Numbered from the stretch's first letter, positions 28,629-39,063 are shown. The stretch: 64,000 bases of DNA from Maribacter sp. (GCA_011050675.1 DRFI01000023.1:62001-126000), one strand, 5' to 3'. The notes: a model not told the origin generated them from the letters alone. Made by a program: numbers and translations.

Positions 28629-28676
28629 TGCATAGTTGAAAACGATGATGTAATGCATTTTCGTTTTAATGTTTAG
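28629..28676 (+). pseudogene. Relic of a second ychF 3' end
   Basis: Reading 28629-28676 in one frame gives [15 protein letters not shown] and a stop, against [15 protein letters not shown] at the end of ychF (26873-26920). Over the last 30 bases 27 are identical and the three differences are synonymous. An in-frame TAA lies just upstream (26-28 of that line), so it is not a gene. Its stop overlaps the 3' end of the convergent cbpM-like gene. Confidence 0.8.
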
Positions 28677-28966
28677 TGCTCATAAATAGTCAACCGATTT
28701 CGCAATAATTTTAATTCTTGCTCTAATCGGTTGACTTTTTCTAACATATGGTTTATGGTGTCTATGCCTTCCATATTTATTCCTAGTTCATTGCGTAATC
28801 TATAAATACGTTCTATTTCAATGATGTGGTGCTGTTGAACATATTTTTTATTTTCAATCTGTTGAACTTCAATCATATCAAACTCTAAAAGGTCATCTAT
28901 AAATTCAATAGGGGTTTGTGTTCGTTCGCAATACAGCTCTATTTGTATATAATTTTCTGAATCCAT
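28673..28966 (-). CDS. CbpM-like chaperone modulator (MerR-type)
   Basis: A 97-residue protein with the CbpM/MerR-type helix-turn-helix (YCERTQTPIEFIDDLLEFDMIEVQQIENKKYVQQHHIIEIERIYRLRNELGINMEGI) and a C-terminal coiled coil (HMLEKVNRLEQELKLLRNRL). Family members bind the J-protein CbpA and restrain it. It is the second gene of a pair with the cbpA-like gene, one base apart, supporting that role. Its stop codon overlaps the ychF relic. Confidence 0.85.
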   Translation of the reverse strand: MDSENYIQIELYCERTQTPIEFIDDLLEFDMIEVQQIENKKYVQQHHIIEIERIYRLRNELGINMEGIDTINHMLEKVNRLEQELKLLRNRLTIYEH

Positions 28967-28967
28967 A

Positions 28968-29870
28968 TTATCGTAATTCTGAAAGTTGTTTGAATAATTG
29001 TTTTTCTTTATCAGAAAGGTTGGTTGGCATTGTTACTTTGTAAGTGATGTAAAGATTTCCATGAACACCTTTTTTCTTGTAAACGGGCATTCCCTTTCCT
29101 TTCAATTTTACTTTAGTATCGTTTTGGGTTTCGGGCTTTACTTTTAGTTTTACTTTTCCTATTAAAGTTCCCACTTCAATAGAGCTTCCTAGTAAAGCTT
29201 TATATAAGGATATGGATTCATTTTTATATAAATCATTTCCTACCCGTTGAAAGTTGGTGTTATTGTTTATTTCAAAGGTTAGGTATAAATCACCTTTGGG
29301 TCCGCCATTTACTCCTTCGCCTCCATATCCGCTGATTTTAATGGTTTGTCCATTTTCAACTCCGGCAGGTATTGTTATTCTTATTTTTTTAGAGCCAATA
29401 TCAAGGGTTTGTTTTTGGTCCTCTAAAATATCAAGCATGTTTAATTTTAAGGTAGCGTTTAAGTCTTGACCTTTAAATTGGGAAGTTCTTTGACCTCCGC
29501 CACGGAAACCGCCTCCGCCTCCGCCGAACATAGATTCGAAGAAATCTGAAAAATCTTCATTTGCTCCGCTAGACCTTGAGTAACTGCCTCTATTTCCAGA
29601 AGAAGAGCTGCGTTGATTTCGTTTGGCTTGCTCATAAGCGTCAGCATGTTCCCAATCTTTACCGTACTGGTCATACTTTTTCCTTTTTTCTGGGTCGCTC
29701 AATACTTCATTTGCCTCATTTATCCGTTGAAATTTTTCTTGAGCAGTTTTATCATTCGGATTTAAATCTGGATGAAGTTTACGTGCCAATTTACGGTATG
29801 CCTTTTTAATATCGGCTTGTGTGGCTTTCTTGTCTATTTCTAGAATTTTGTAATAATCAATAAATTCCAT
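28968..29870 (-). CDS. cbpA: J-domain co-chaperone CbpA/DnaJ-like
   Basis: DnaK co-chaperone of 300 residues. J domain 1-70 with the HPD triad at 33-35 ([15 protein letters not shown]), a Gly/Ser/Phe-rich linker ([34 protein letters not shown]), then two C-terminal beta domains ([35 protein letters not shown]). The DnaJ zinc-finger CxxCxGxG repeats are missing, which fits CbpA, not DnaJ. Paired with the cbpM-like gene. Confidence 0.9.
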   Translation of the reverse strand: MEFIDYYKILEIDKKATQADIKKAYRKLARKLHPDLNPNDKTAQEKFQRINEANEVLSDPEKRKKYDQYGKDWEHADAYEQAKRNQRSSSSGNRGSYSRSSGANEDFSDFFESMFGGGGGGFRGGGQRTSQFKGQDLNATLKLNMLDILEDQKQTLDIGSKKIRITIPAGVENGQTIKISGYGGEGVNGGPKGDLYLTFEINNNTNFQRVGNDLYKNESISLYKALLGSSIEVGTLIGKVKLKVKPETQNDTKVKLKGKGMPVYKKKGVHGNLYITYKVTMPTNLSDKEKQLFKQLSELR

Positions 29871-30095
29871 AGGTATTCAAAATCTAGTTTAAAGATATAA
29901 AAAGGACAAAATAATTCCTATGATACATATCATCAATTAAAAGTTCTTTTTGAATATCTCTTATTTGAATTTAGAAGTGGCTATAAGAGCTATCAACAAT
30001 AAAACGAAACTTATTGTTAATTACTTTAACAGATAGGGGTTTTATCTTTTGCCGAGTGGTGCTATCTTTAACGCAACTTTCATAAACTTTTTTAA

Positions 30096-31961
30096 ATGTC
30101 CCAAGACACTACTAAATATACCGAAGATAACATACGCTCGCTCGATTGGAAAGAACACATCCGATTAAGGCCTGGTATGTATATCGGTAAATTAGGTGAT
30201 GGTTCGTCTGCAGATGATGGTATCTATATTCTTTTAAAAGAAGTAATAGATAACTGTATAGATGAGTTTGTAATGGGTGCCGGTAAAACCATAGAAATAT
30301 CTATTAAAGATAAAGTGGTTAAAGTACGAGATTATGGTCGTGGTATTCCACTTGGTAAAGTAGTAGATGTAGTTTCTAAAATGAACACAGGTGGTAAGTA
30401 TGATAGCCGTGCTTTTAAGAAATCTGTTGGATTAAATGGTGTAGGTACAAAGGCGGTAAATGCATTGTCCAGTTTTTTTGAGGTCCAATCATCGCGAGAT
30501 AACCAAGTTAAAACGGCTCAATTTAGTTCAGGAAATTTAGAGAATGAAGTTGGTCCAGAAGAATCTTCTAAGAGAAAAGGTACCAAAGTTACTTTCATAC
30601 CTGATGAAGCTATTTTCAAAAATTACAAGTATAGAAATGAGTATGTAGAGCGCATGCTTAAAAACTATGTGTACTTAAACCCAGGACTAACCATTGTATT
30701 TAACGGTGAAAAATTCTTTTCTGAAAACGGACTACGTGATCTTCTTGAGGATAATAATAATATGGATGATATGCTTTATCCTATTATCCATTTAAAAGGA
30801 GAGGATATCGAAATTGCCATAACACATAGTAGAACACAGTATAGCGAGGAATATCATTCGTTTGTTAACGGACAACATACAACTCATGGTGGTACACACC
30901 AGGCTGCATTTAGGGAGGCAATCGTAAAAACAATTCGTGATTTTTACGGAAAGAATTATGAAGCTTCGGATATTCGAAAATCTATCATTTCAGCAATTGC
31001 ATTAAAAGTAATGGAGCCTGTATTTGAAAGTCAAACTAAGACGAAGTTGGGCTCTACTGATATGGGTGGTAAATTACCGACTGTTCGTACTTATATCAAT
31101 GATTTTGTCGGTAAGTATTTAGATAATTATCTGCATAAGAACACAGTTACAGCCGATAAGCTTCAGCGAAAAATAATGATGGCCGAGAAAGAACGAAAAG
31201 AGCTTTCTGGTATTCGTAAATTAGCGAGAGATAGAGCTAAAAAATCAAACCTTCATAATAAAAAACTTAGAGACTGTAGAGTTCATCTAAGTGATATAAA
31301 GCATGACCGTAGATTAGAAAGTTCTCTTTTTATTACCGAGGGAGATTCTGCATCTGGTTCAATTACCAAATCTAGAGATGTAAATACACAGGCAGTTTTT
31401 AGTTTAAAGGGTAAACCTTTAAATTCTTATGGTATGTCTAAAAAGATAGTTTATGAGAACGAAGAGTTTAACTTGCTGCAAGCTGCATTAAATATAGAGG
31501 AGTCAATAGAAGATTTAAGATATAATAATATTATAATAGCTACCGATGCCGATGTGGATGGTATGCACATTAGGTTATTGTTGATTACCTTCTTTTTACA
31601 ATTTTTTCCAGAGTTGATTAAGGAGAATCATTTGTATATTTTACAAACACCTTTATTTAGGGTACGAAATAAGAAGGAGACTATTTATTGCTATAGCGAT
31701 GAAGAGCGACAACGTGCTTTGAATAAATTAACCGGTAAGCCAGAGATTACTCGATTTAAAGGTTTGGGTGAAATTTCTCCAGATGAGTTTAGGCACTTCA
31801 TTGGTGAAGACATTCGTCTTGAGCCAATAATGCTAGACAAAGCAATGTCTATTGAAGAATTGCTGAGTTTTTATATGGGAAAAAACACACCGGACAGACA
31901 AAAATTTATAATTAACAATCTTAAAGTAGAGGTTGATTTAATTGAAGATAAAGTAATATAA
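30096..31961 (+). CDS. parE: DNA topoisomerase IV subunit B
   Basis: ATPase subunit of topoisomerase IV, which decatenates daughter chromosomes. The 621 residues show the GHKL ATP site ([44 protein letters not shown]), and the TOPRIM part ([43 protein letters not shown]). The ParC-type partner 25 bases downstream supports ParE over GyrB. A TATCTTTA element near 30061 may be its promoter. Confidence 0.94.
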   Translation: MSQDTTKYTEDNIRSLDWKEHIRLRPGMYIGKLGDGSSADDGIYILLKEVIDNCIDEFVMGAGKTIEISIKDKVVKVRDYGRGIPLGKVVDVVSKMNTGGKYDSRAFKKSVGLNGVGTKAVNALSSFFEVQSSRDNQVKTAQFSSGNLENEVGPEESSKRKGTKVTFIPDEAIFKNYKYRNEYVERMLKNYVYLNPGLTIVFNGEKFFSENGLRDLLEDNNNMDDMLYPIIHLKGEDIEIAITHSRTQYSEEYHSFVNGQHTTHGGTHQAAFREAIVKTIRDFYGKNYEASDIRKSIISAIALKVMEPVFESQTKTKLGSTDMGGKLPTVRTYINDFVGKYLDNYLHKNTVTADKLQRKIMMAEKERKELSGIRKLARDRAKKSNLHNKKLRDCRVHLSDIKHDRRLESSLFITEGDSASGSITKSRDVNTQAVFSLKGKPLNSYGMSKKIVYENEEFNLLQAALNIEESIEDLRYNNIIIATDADVDGMHIRLLLITFFLQFFPELIKENHLYILQTPLFRVRNKKETIYCYSDEERQRALNKLTGKPEITRFKGLGEISPDEFRHFIGEDIRLEPIMLDKAMSIEELLSFYMGKNTPDRQKFIINNLKVEVDLIEDKVI

Positions 31962-31986
31962 ACTAGGTAAATACGATTGCTTCTGA

Positions 31987-34647
31987 ATGGAAGAAAATGA
32001 CGATTTAAACGAGGAAAATAACGATAATCTTTCAGAGGGTAATAATGTTGATGCAGAACCAGCCGATGCTCTAACGAGAGTATCTGGGATGTATAAAGAT
32101 TGGTTTCTTGACTATGCTTCTTATGTAATTTTAGAGCGTGCTGTACCAGCAATTGAGGATGGTTTTAAACCTGTGCAACGTAGAATCATGCATTCCCTTA
32201 AGGAATTGGATGATGGTAGGTACAACAAGGTTGCCAATGTTGTTGGTCATACAATGCAGTACCACCCACATGGCGATGCTAGTATTGCTGATGCTATGGT
32301 GCAGATTGGGCAAAAGGATTTGCTGATAGATACTCAAGGAAACTGGGGTAATATTTTAACAGGTGACCGTGCTGCTGCATCTAGGTATATAGAGGCTAGA
32401 CTTTCTAAGTTTGCTTTGGAGGTTATTTTTAGTCCTAAAATTACAGAATGGCAATCATCTTATGATGGTAGAAAGAAAGAGCCTGTAAATCTTCCAGTTA
32501 AGTTTCCTTTGTTATTGGCACAAGGAGCAGAGGGTATTGCTGTAGGTTTATCTACTAAAGTACTTTCGCATAACTTTATTGAACTTATCGATGCTTCGAT
32601 TAAGCATCTAAAAGGTCAACGATTTAAGATTTACCCAGATTTTCCGACGGCAGGTATTATAGATGTTACAAACTATAATGACGGACTAAGAGGAGGTAAA
32701 ATACGAGTTCGTGCAAAGATTGCTCAGTTAGATAAGAATACACTAGTAATCAATGAAATACCTTATGGTACCAATACTAGTAGTTTAATAGATTCAATTT
32801 TAAAAGCCAACGATAAGGGCAAGATAAAAATTAAAAAAATTGAGGATAATACTGCAGCGGATGTTGAAATTTTAATACATCTTCCGTCTGGAATATCACC
32901 AGATAGAACAATAGATGCCCTTTATGCTTTCACTGCTTGCGAATCTTCAATTTCCCCGTTAGGTTGTATTATTGAAGACAATAAGCCATTGTTTATTGGT
33001 GTTACGGAAATGCTTAAAAGATCTACTGATTCTACGGTAGAATTATTAAAGCGAGAGCTAGAGATCCAATTAAAGGAATTGGAGGAACAATGGCACTTTG
33101 CTTCTTTAGAGCGTATTTTCATTGAAAATCGTATCTACCGAGATATTGAAGAAGAGGAAACATGGGAAGGCGTTATTAAGGCTATTGATAAAGGTTTAGC
33201 ACCTTTTACTAAGCATTTAAAACGAGCTGTAACCGAAGAGGATATTACTAGGCTTACAGAAATACGAATTAAAAGAATATCTAAATTCGATTTAGATAAA
33301 GCGCAGCAATATTTAGAGAGTCTTCAAGAGCGAATTGCAGAGGTTAAGCATCATTTGGCAAATCTAATTGAGTTTGCAATAAACTATTTCAAGAATCTTA
33401 AGGAGACTTACGGTAAGGATAGAGGTCGTTTAACTGAAATTAGAATTTTTGATGATATTGAAGCTACCAAGGTGGCAATAAGGAACACGAAGCTATATGT
33501 GAATAGGGATGAAGGCTTTGTTGGTACATCTTTAAAGAAAGACGAATATGTAACCGACTGCAGTGATATCGATGATATTATTGTTATTACCAACGAGGGT
33601 AAAATGATGGTATCAAAAGTTGATTCTAAAATTTTCGTTGGCAAAGGAATTATTCATGTTGCTGTATTTAAGAAGAAAGATAAACGTACTACTTATAATT
33701 TAGTTTATAAAGATGGTAAGGGTGGTCCAACGTATATTAAACGGTTTAACGTGACAAGTATTACTAGAGATAGGCTTTACGATTTAACAACCGGAAAAGC
33801 TGGTTCCGAAGCGTTATATTTCTCTGCTAACCCTAATGGAGAAGCAGAAGTTATTACTGTTTTACTGCGTCAAGTTGGTAGTATTAAAAAGTTGAAATGG
33901 GATATAGATTTTTCAGATGTTCTTATTAAAGGTAGAGCTTCTAAAGGAAATATAGTTACCAAGTACTCTGTAAAAAGAATTGAGTTAAAGGAAAAAGGTG
34001 TTTCTACCTTGAAGCCAAGAAAGATTTGGTTTGATGATGTTGTGCGTAGATTAAATGTTGATGGTAGAGGTGAGTTGTTAGGTGAATTTAAAGGGGATGA
34101 TCTTTTATTGGTTATTAATCAGAAAGGGGTTGTGAAAACATTTTTACCTGTATTGACTTCGCACTTCGATGATGATATGATTGTATTGGAGAAATGGATA
34201 CCTGAAAAACCAATTTCAGCTATTTATTGGGAAGGCGAAAAAGAGCGTTTTTATGTAAAAAGATTCTTAGTGGAAAGTGAAAATAAAGAGGAATCATTTA
34301 TTTCAGAACATCCTAAATCATATTTAGAGCTAGTTTCAACAGATTGGAGACCAATGGTTGAAGTTGAATTTCCAAAACCTAGAGGCAAGGAAGCTAAAGA
34401 TAATGAATCTGTTGATATTGAGGATTTTATATCAGTTAAGGGTATTAAAGCTTTAGGTAATCAATTTATTACTGAAAAGGTAAAAAACATCAATTTGTTA
34501 GATCCATTACCATTTGAACAGACAGTACCTGAGCAACCTGAAGATATAGAAGTGGTAGATGAAGAGTCTCTTACATCTAACGATGAGAATGAAAAATTGA
34601 AGGATGGAAAAGAGCCTTCAGCAGATGATCCTACTTTATTTGATTAG
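31987..34647 (+). CDS. parC: DNA topoisomerase IV subunit A
   Basis: DNA-cleaving subunit of topoisomerase IV, 886 residues. The N-terminal acidic tail is followed by YASYVILERAVPAIEDGFKPVQRRIMHSL, HPHGDASIADAMVQIGQ, and the active-site Tyr in GDRAAASRYIEARLSKFA; a coiled coil with LEEQWHFASLERIFIENRIY and a C-terminal DNA-wrapping domain (residues about 490-790) follow. The GyrA-box of gyrase was not seen. It ends in an acidic tail and precedes mscL by 8 bases. Confidence 0.94.
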   Translation: MEENDDLNEENNDNLSEGNNVDAEPADALTRVSGMYKDWFLDYASYVILERAVPAIEDGFKPVQRRIMHSLKELDDGRYNKVANVVGHTMQYHPHGDASIADAMVQIGQKDLLIDTQGNWGNILTGDRAAASRYIEARLSKFALEVIFSPKITEWQSSYDGRKKEPVNLPVKFPLLLAQGAEGIAVGLSTKVLSHNFIELIDASIKHLKGQRFKIYPDFPTAGIIDVTNYNDGLRGGKIRVRAKIAQLDKNTLVINEIPYGTNTSSLIDSILKANDKGKIKIKKIEDNTAADVEILIHLPSGISPDRTIDALYAFTACESSISPLGCIIEDNKPLFIGVTEMLKRSTDSTVELLKRELEIQLKELEEQWHFASLERIFIENRIYRDIEEEETWEGVIKAIDKGLAPFTKHLKRAVTEEDITRLTEIRIKRISKFDLDKAQQYLESLQERIAEVKHHLANLIEFAINYFKNLKETYGKDRGRLTEIRIFDDIEATKVAIRNTKLYVNRDEGFVGTSLKKDEYVTDCSDIDDIIVITNEGKMMVSKVDSKIFVGKGIIHVAVFKKKDKRTTYNLVYKDGKGGPTYIKRFNVTSITRDRLYDLTTGKAGSEALYFSANPNGEAEVITVLLRQVGSIKKLKWDIDFSDVLIKGRASKGNIVTKYSVKRIELKEKGVSTLKPRKIWFDDVVRRLNVDGRGELLGEFKGDDLLLVINQKGVVKTFLPVLTSHFDDDMIVLEKWIPEKPISAIYWEGEKERFYVKRFLVESENKEESFISEHPKSYLELVSTDWRPMVEVEFPKPRGKEAKDNESVDIEDFISVKGIKALGNQFITEKVKNINLLDPLPFEQTVPEQPEDIEVVDEESLTSNDENEKLKDGKEPSADDPTLFD

Positions 34648-34655
34648 TCGTTTTT

Positions 34656-35084
34656 ATGAAGAATTTTTTTAAAGAGTTTAGAAACTTTGCCGTCAAAGGC
34701 AATATGATTGATTTAGCAGTTGGTATAATTATAGGAACTGCATTTAACAAGGTGGTTAGTACTATAGTTTCCGCTATTATTATGCCTCCACTTTCCTTAT
34801 TAACTGATGATGTTAACCTTTCAAATAAGAAATGGATACTTAGAGAAGCAAGTGAAAAGGTAGAAGAGGTGGCAATAGGCTATGGAGAATTAATAGAGTC
34901 CTTGATTGATTTTGGTATTATTGCTTTTACCATTTTTGTAATGGTAAAATTTATAAATAGGTTTAAGGAAAAGTCAGAAGATCCAACGAATAAGGAGGTT
35001 GAGACACCTAAGAATATAATATTATTGTCAAGTATGGAGAAATTGTTACAAGAGCAGAATGCTATATTAAAAGGAAAGAAATAA
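34656..35084 (+). CDS. mscL: Large-conductance mechanosensitive channel
   Basis: Osmotic safety valve in the inner membrane, 142 residues. First helix with FAVKGNMIDLAVGIIIGTAFNKVVSTIVSAIIMPP, periplasmic loop of about 40 residues, second helix LIDFGIIAFTIFVMVKFINRF, and a cytoplasmic C-terminal helix (NIILLSSMEKLLQEQNAIL). Length and order fit the family. It sits 8 bases after parC and is probably co-transcribed. Confidence 0.95.
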   Translation: MKNFFKEFRNFAVKGNMIDLAVGIIIGTAFNKVVSTIVSAIIMPPLSLLTDDVNLSNKKWILREASEKVEEVAIGYGELIESLIDFGIIAFTIFVMVKFINRFKEKSEDPTNKEVETPKNIILLSSMEKLLQEQNAILKGKK

Positions 35085-35194
35085 AAATAACTGTTTAATT
35101 ATTGAGAAGCCTTATTTCAATATAGAGAGTTAAGATTAGACAATTTTAAAGAATAATTGGTTTTATAACTACCTTTACAAAAAAAATTTAATTA

Positions 35195-36151
35195 ATGGAT
35201 TTTACTAACCCGCTGGTATACGGTGCTCCCGCTTTTATTGCCTTTATCTTATTAGAATTAACCTATAGTAAAACTCATGGACATGATGATCTCTATGATT
35301 GGAAAGATTTTGCTGCCAGTAGTGTAATGGGTATTGGTTCGGCAATTATTGGACCGCTATTAAAGGTTATCCTATTAGTTGTTCTTTTTGAATATGCTTA
35401 TGAGTTTTTCAATCCCATGGTAGATGGTGTTAGAACTAATATTATGGGCTATAAATCATTTGGCTATGCTTGGTACGTTTGGTTGCTTTGTCAGTTAGCA
35501 GATGATTTCACATATTATTGGTTCCATAGAGCTAATCATGAAATTCGTATTCTTTGGGCGGCGCATATAGTTCACCATTCCTCAGATAACTTTAATCTTG
35601 GTACTGCAATTCGTAACGGTTGGTTTACGTTGTTGTACAAGCCTTTTTTCTATGTTTGGATGCCTATTATAGGATTTCCGGTAGAAATGGTAGTAGTTTG
35701 TTTGGCGATAGAATCTTTTTGGCAGTTTCAGTTACATTCTCAATATGTACCTAAAATGGGATTCATTGAAAAAATATTCAATACACATACAATGCACCAG
35801 GTGCATCACGCTCAAAACGTCGAGTATTTAGATAAAAATCATGGTGGCTTCTTAAATTTTTTCGATAAAATTTTTGGTACTTGGAAAGAGTACGATGAAG
35901 AGATTGATGTGAAATTTGGTGTTATTCATGCACCTAATTCAAATAACCCAATTGTTATACTTACGCACGAGTTTAAAGATATTTGGGCTGATATTAAAAA
36001 ATCTAAAAAAGTAAGTCATAAATTAATGTACATTTTCGGCCCTCCGGGATGGAGTCATGATGGTAGTACTATGACTGTAAAGCAACAGCAACGATTGTAT
36101 AAGGAGCAGAAAGAAGCAAACCCAAAAGTTGCTTTTAATAGACCGAATTAA
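35195..36151 (+). CDS. Sterol desaturase/fatty acid hydroxylase family protein
   Basis: Integral membrane di-iron hydroxylase of 318 residues. The His-box ligands are visible: FHRANHE (HxxxxH-like), HIVHHSSDNFN, and HTMHQVHHAQN near residue 205, together with HGGFLNFFDKIFGTW further on. Four or so hydrophobic helices precede and separate these. Family members hydroxylate or desaturate lipids or sterol-like molecules; the substrate cannot be told. It has a strong terminator and a likely promoter element TACCTTTA at 35170-35177. Confidence 0.88.
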   Translation: MDFTNPLVYGAPAFIAFILLELTYSKTHGHDDLYDWKDFAASSVMGIGSAIIGPLLKVILLVVLFEYAYEFFNPMVDGVRTNIMGYKSFGYAWYVWLLCQLADDFTYYWFHRANHEIRILWAAHIVHHSSDNFNLGTAIRNGWFTLLYKPFFYVWMPIIGFPVEMVVVCLAIESFWQFQLHSQYVPKMGFIEKIFNTHTMHQVHHAQNVEYLDKNHGGFLNFFDKIFGTWKEYDEEIDVKFGVIHAPNSNNPIVILTHEFKDIWADIKKSKKVSHKLMYIFGPPGWSHDGSTMTVKQQQRLYKEQKEANPKVAFNRPN

Positions 36152-36166
36152 GATTGATGATTTTAT

Positions 36167-36199
36167 AAAAAAAGGGAAGCTTTTAGCCTCCCTTTTTTT
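36167..36199. terminator. Bidirectional terminator
   Basis: AAAGGGAAGCT (36171-36181) pairs with AGCCTCCCTTT (36185-36195), one mismatch, with A and T runs on the flanks. It serves the hydroxylase gene and the opposing oxidoreductase gene. Confidence 0.7.
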
Positions 36200-36218
36200 G
36201 TGCTTATTAATCAAGGTT

Positions 36219-37688
36219 TTAAACTTCCCAGCCTTTTCTATATTCTCTGCCAACAAATTGATTGGCTTCTTCCATATTCGTTATTCTCATATTTTCTCCG
36301 TCCCATAGTAGTTTTTTACGAGCAAAGAATTCCATGGCACCTTCAGAGTTCTCTCGTTGAAGCATATAACTTCTAATGGCTAAATTGCCCATAAGAACTG
36401 TTTCTGTCATTGGTCCGGCGTAATCGAAAGATGATGTTAAATTTAAGTGCTCTTCACTACCGAAACCAGCTTTACAAGCATCTACCCATTTACGTTGATG
36501 ACCATATTCTGGTTCTAAATTCTCTTCAACTTCAGGTCCGAACTCAGTGGTTCCGTCGTTTAGATATAACTTTGGCATTAATGGAGAGCTATCATTAATA
36601 TTGGTGGAAATAATTCCTTTTTCACCAATAATTAAAACTCCGTTAGCACTTCCTTTTCCGCCTATATCATCATTTGCAGGAATAATGTCGGGATGTGATG
36701 GGCGAATGCCTCCGTCGCTCCATGTCATCTCAATCGGTGATTTTGATTTGTCTGTAGCATCAAAGTGTAAGGTTATAAAAGAAGATGGAGGACAGCCTTC
36801 TGGGTAGTAGTCTGGAGTCCACATTTTTGAAAATACTGATGCAACACTACATTCCGCATCCGTAGGGTATTTTAAATTTAGTGTTCTAAAAGGTATATCT
36901 ATTAAGTGGCAACCTACATCGCCAAGCGCTCCTGTTCCAAAATCCCACCAACCTCTCCAGTTGAAAGGGTGTAGATTGGGTATAAATTCTCTCTCGGTTG
37001 CTGGACCTAGCCATAAGTCCCAATTTAAAGCATCGGGTTTAAGGTTAGCGTCTGGTTTTGGCATTTGAATACCTTGTGGCCAAACGGGTCTATTGGTCCA
37101 AACCTGTACTTTTGAAACCGCACCTATCTTATCTTCATCAATCCATCGTTGCACCATACCAAGAAGAGGATTAGAGCCACCTTGATTTCCCATTTGAGTA
37201 ACAATCTTATTCGTTCTTGCCATTTGGGTTAGAGCTCTGGCTTCTCTAATGTTATGCGTCATGGGTTTTTGCACGTAAACATGTATACCACGCTCCATTG
37301 CCCATTTTGCTGCAGGACCGTGTACATGATCTGGTGTGGAAATAGTTACGGCATCTATATTTTTCTTTTTATCTAGCATTACCCTGAAATCATCATATAA
37401 TTTTGCTTTAGGGAAGTTTTCAATACTTTTTGCCGCGCTACCAGAAAAATCAACATCGCATAAAGCCGCTACGCGCTCTCTGCCATTAACAGATGCGTTT
37501 TTTATATCGCTAATACCTTTGCCGCCGGATCCAATTGCCGCAATGTTTAAACGGTCGCTAGGCGATAAAAACCCGGTTCCACCCAATACATGCCTTGGTA
37601 CTATAAAAATAGAACTGGCCAAAGCAGATTTTTTGACAAAATCGCGTCGGTTAATGTTTATTGGTTTTTTCTCTTTGTTGTCTTTCAT
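36219..37688 (-). CDS. Tat-exported Gfo/Idh/MocA oxidoreductase
   Basis: NAD(P)-dependent dehydrogenase of 489 residues with a Tat signal (NRRDFVKKSALASSIFIVPRHVLGG). Rossmann motif AAIGSGGKGISDI, catalytic segment HVYVQKPMTHNIREAR, RNKIVTQMGNQGGSN, and a long C-terminal domain with DVGCHLIDIPFRTL and YGHQRKWVDACKAG, as in secreted members of this family in Bacteroidota. Only about 30% of its features resemble the family member at 6470, mostly the fold. Substrate unknown; single-gene unit. Confidence 0.87.
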   Translation of the reverse strand: MKDNKEKKPININRRDFVKKSALASSIFIVPRHVLGGTGFLSPSDRLNIAAIGSGGKGISDIKNASVNGRERVAALCDVDFSGSAAKSIENFPKAKLYDDFRVMLDKKKNIDAVTISTPDHVHGPAAKWAMERGIHVYVQKPMTHNIREARALTQMARTNKIVTQMGNQGGSNPLLGMVQRWIDEDKIGAVSKVQVWTNRPVWPQGIQMPKPDANLKPDALNWDLWLGPATEREFIPNLHPFNWRGWWDFGTGALGDVGCHLIDIPFRTLNLKYPTDAECSVASVFSKMWTPDYYPEGCPPSSFITLHFDATDKSKSPIEMTWSDGGIRPSHPDIIPANDDIGGKGSANGVLIIGEKGIISTNINDSSPLMPKLYLNDGTTEFGPEVEENLEPEYGHQRKWVDACKAGFGSEEHLNLTSSFDYAGPMTETVLMGNLAIRSYMLQRENSEGAMEFFARKKLLWDGENMRITNMEEANQFVGREYRKGWEV

Positions 37689-37731
37689 GATTGTTCTTGG
37701 TTAAAAGTTGAATGGTGTAACCAAGATACAT

Positions 37732-37780
37732 AAAAGCCCCTTGCAAAACAATCGTGAAACAATTGATAGCAAGGGGCTTA
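37732..37780 (-). terminator. Terminator-like long hairpin after terC
   Basis: AAGCCCCTTGC at 37734-37744 pairs with GCAAGGGGCTT at 37769-37779; the loop is 24 bases. On the minus strand a TTTTA tract follows, so it probably ends the terC transcript. Confidence 0.6.
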
Positions 37781-37801
37781 AGTAGCAAAGGATATAAACT
37801 A

Positions 37802-38612
37802 TTATTCTTCTATTTCCTCAACTGATTTTTTATTCTTTTTCATTCGTAAGTCAAAAAATTCTACCATTAATGAAAAAGCAATCGAGAAGTATAAGTAGCC
37901 TTTTGGTATAGTGCCAGCTTCATTTCCAAATACAACCAAATGGCTTAAATGTGCAGATTCTGCTATCAACATGAAACCGATAAGTATTAAAAATGACAAT
38001 CCTAAAATTTGAATTGAAGGATGTCTGTTTACGAACTCTCCAACAGGGTTTGCGAATAACATCATAATAATTACAGATATTACTACAGCTACAATCATTA
38101 AAACAAGGGCATCGTTAGGGTTGGGCGATATTCCATTAGTCATGCCAATGGCAGTTAGTATAGAATCAAAAGAGAATACGATATTTATAACGGTTATTTG
38201 AAGTATGGCGTTAGTTAAAGAGGTTGATCTAGCTTTTTTTACTTCACGTTCATCATGTCCTTTATCTTCTACCTTTTCATGAATTTCCTTGGTGCTCTTG
38301 TAGAGTAGAAATAAACCGCCGAGAAATAAGATTATTCCTTGTCCGCTAATACCTCCTGTAATCCAATCGCTTTCAAATACCCAAAAAGGTTTTTTCATTG
38401 ATGTAAGTAGTGATATACCAAAGAGCAATACAATACGCATTACCATTGCTAGCACCAAACCTAAGCTCGTTGCCTTTTTTTCTTTGGCTGGGCTCAAGCT
38501 TTCCTGCGGCAATTGATATGAAAATAATATTATCAATCCCTAAAATAATTTCTAGAAAGGTTAATGATAGTAAAGCAATCCAGGCATCTGGATTTGTGAA
38601 AACTTCGAACAT
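37802..38612 (-). pseudogene. TerC-family membrane protein, broken by one extra base
   Basis: Two frames together make one TerC-like protein: the first gives MFEVFTNPDAWIALLSLTF, LGIDNIIFISIAAGKLEPSQRKK; the other gives ATSLGLVLAMVMRIVLLFGISLL and the rest, including SFDSILTAIGM and VVFGNEAGTIPKGY. The break is at a run of seven T (38475-38481); six would restore one 270-residue frame. TerC proteins are membrane proteins linked to manganese or tellurite handling. The cause may be an assembly error, a true mutation or a phase-variable tract. Confidence 0.85.
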
Positions 38613-38614
38613 GG

Positions 38615-38992
38615 CTAATTGGTTTTTATTGCGGTTCCAGTTTTAACTACTAACTTTTTATTAGGGTCTTTTACTGCGCTTTTATATTGAAAGGTGTAGG
38701 AAGAGTCCGTTGTGCTTATTATTTTATAATGAATGGCTGTTTTGCTGTGAATGTCTTGTAAAACAAATTCACAATCGTTAAACCAGCGAACGGTAGCACT
38801 GTCAATCTTATTCTCGTAATAATCTACACTATAGTCTTCGGTTCTAGTGAATTTGCCCACTTTTTCTGTACCGTCAATTTCATAATTGAATTGAAAAGTG
38901 CCTGTTTTGTACTTCTCGCATTCGCGTTCAGGTTGATAACAAGAAGCTAGGATTAAGCATAAAGCTACAGTAGATAATATATTTTTCATCAT
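38615..38992 (-). CDS. Short flavobacterial lipoprotein
   Basis: A 125-residue lipoprotein (MMKNILSTVALCLILASC, lipobox LASC; a second in-frame ATG lies one codon in). The mature part begins YQPERECEKYKTGTFQFNYEIDG and ends GTAIKTN. I recall close relatives across flavobacteria being database-named after topoisomerase IV; nothing in the sequence supports that. It precedes terC by two bases after its stop, so they may be co-transcribed. Function unknown. Confidence 0.75.
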   Translation of the reverse strand: MMKNILSTVALCLILASCYQPERECEKYKTGTFQFNYEIDGTEKVGKFTRTEDYSVDYYENKIDSATVRWFNDCEFVLQDIHSKTAIHYKIISTTDSSYTFQYKSAVKDPNKKLVVKTGTAIKTN

Positions 38993-39063
38993 GCTGCAAA
39001 ATAATGAAAATAGGAGTGAAGTAATGATGAAAAAGGTAGAATAGTTTCTGTTCTAAGATAATT

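Noticed and set aside
28620-28640. Reading the ychF relic as a small gene
   Set aside because: An in-frame TAA at 28626-28628 and no start codon with coding length.
38470-38490. Programmed -1 frameshift at A7 in terC
   Set aside because: A -1 slip at this site gives the wrong frame; joining the halves needs the loss of one base (+1), so the classical A AAA AAG mechanism does not fit.
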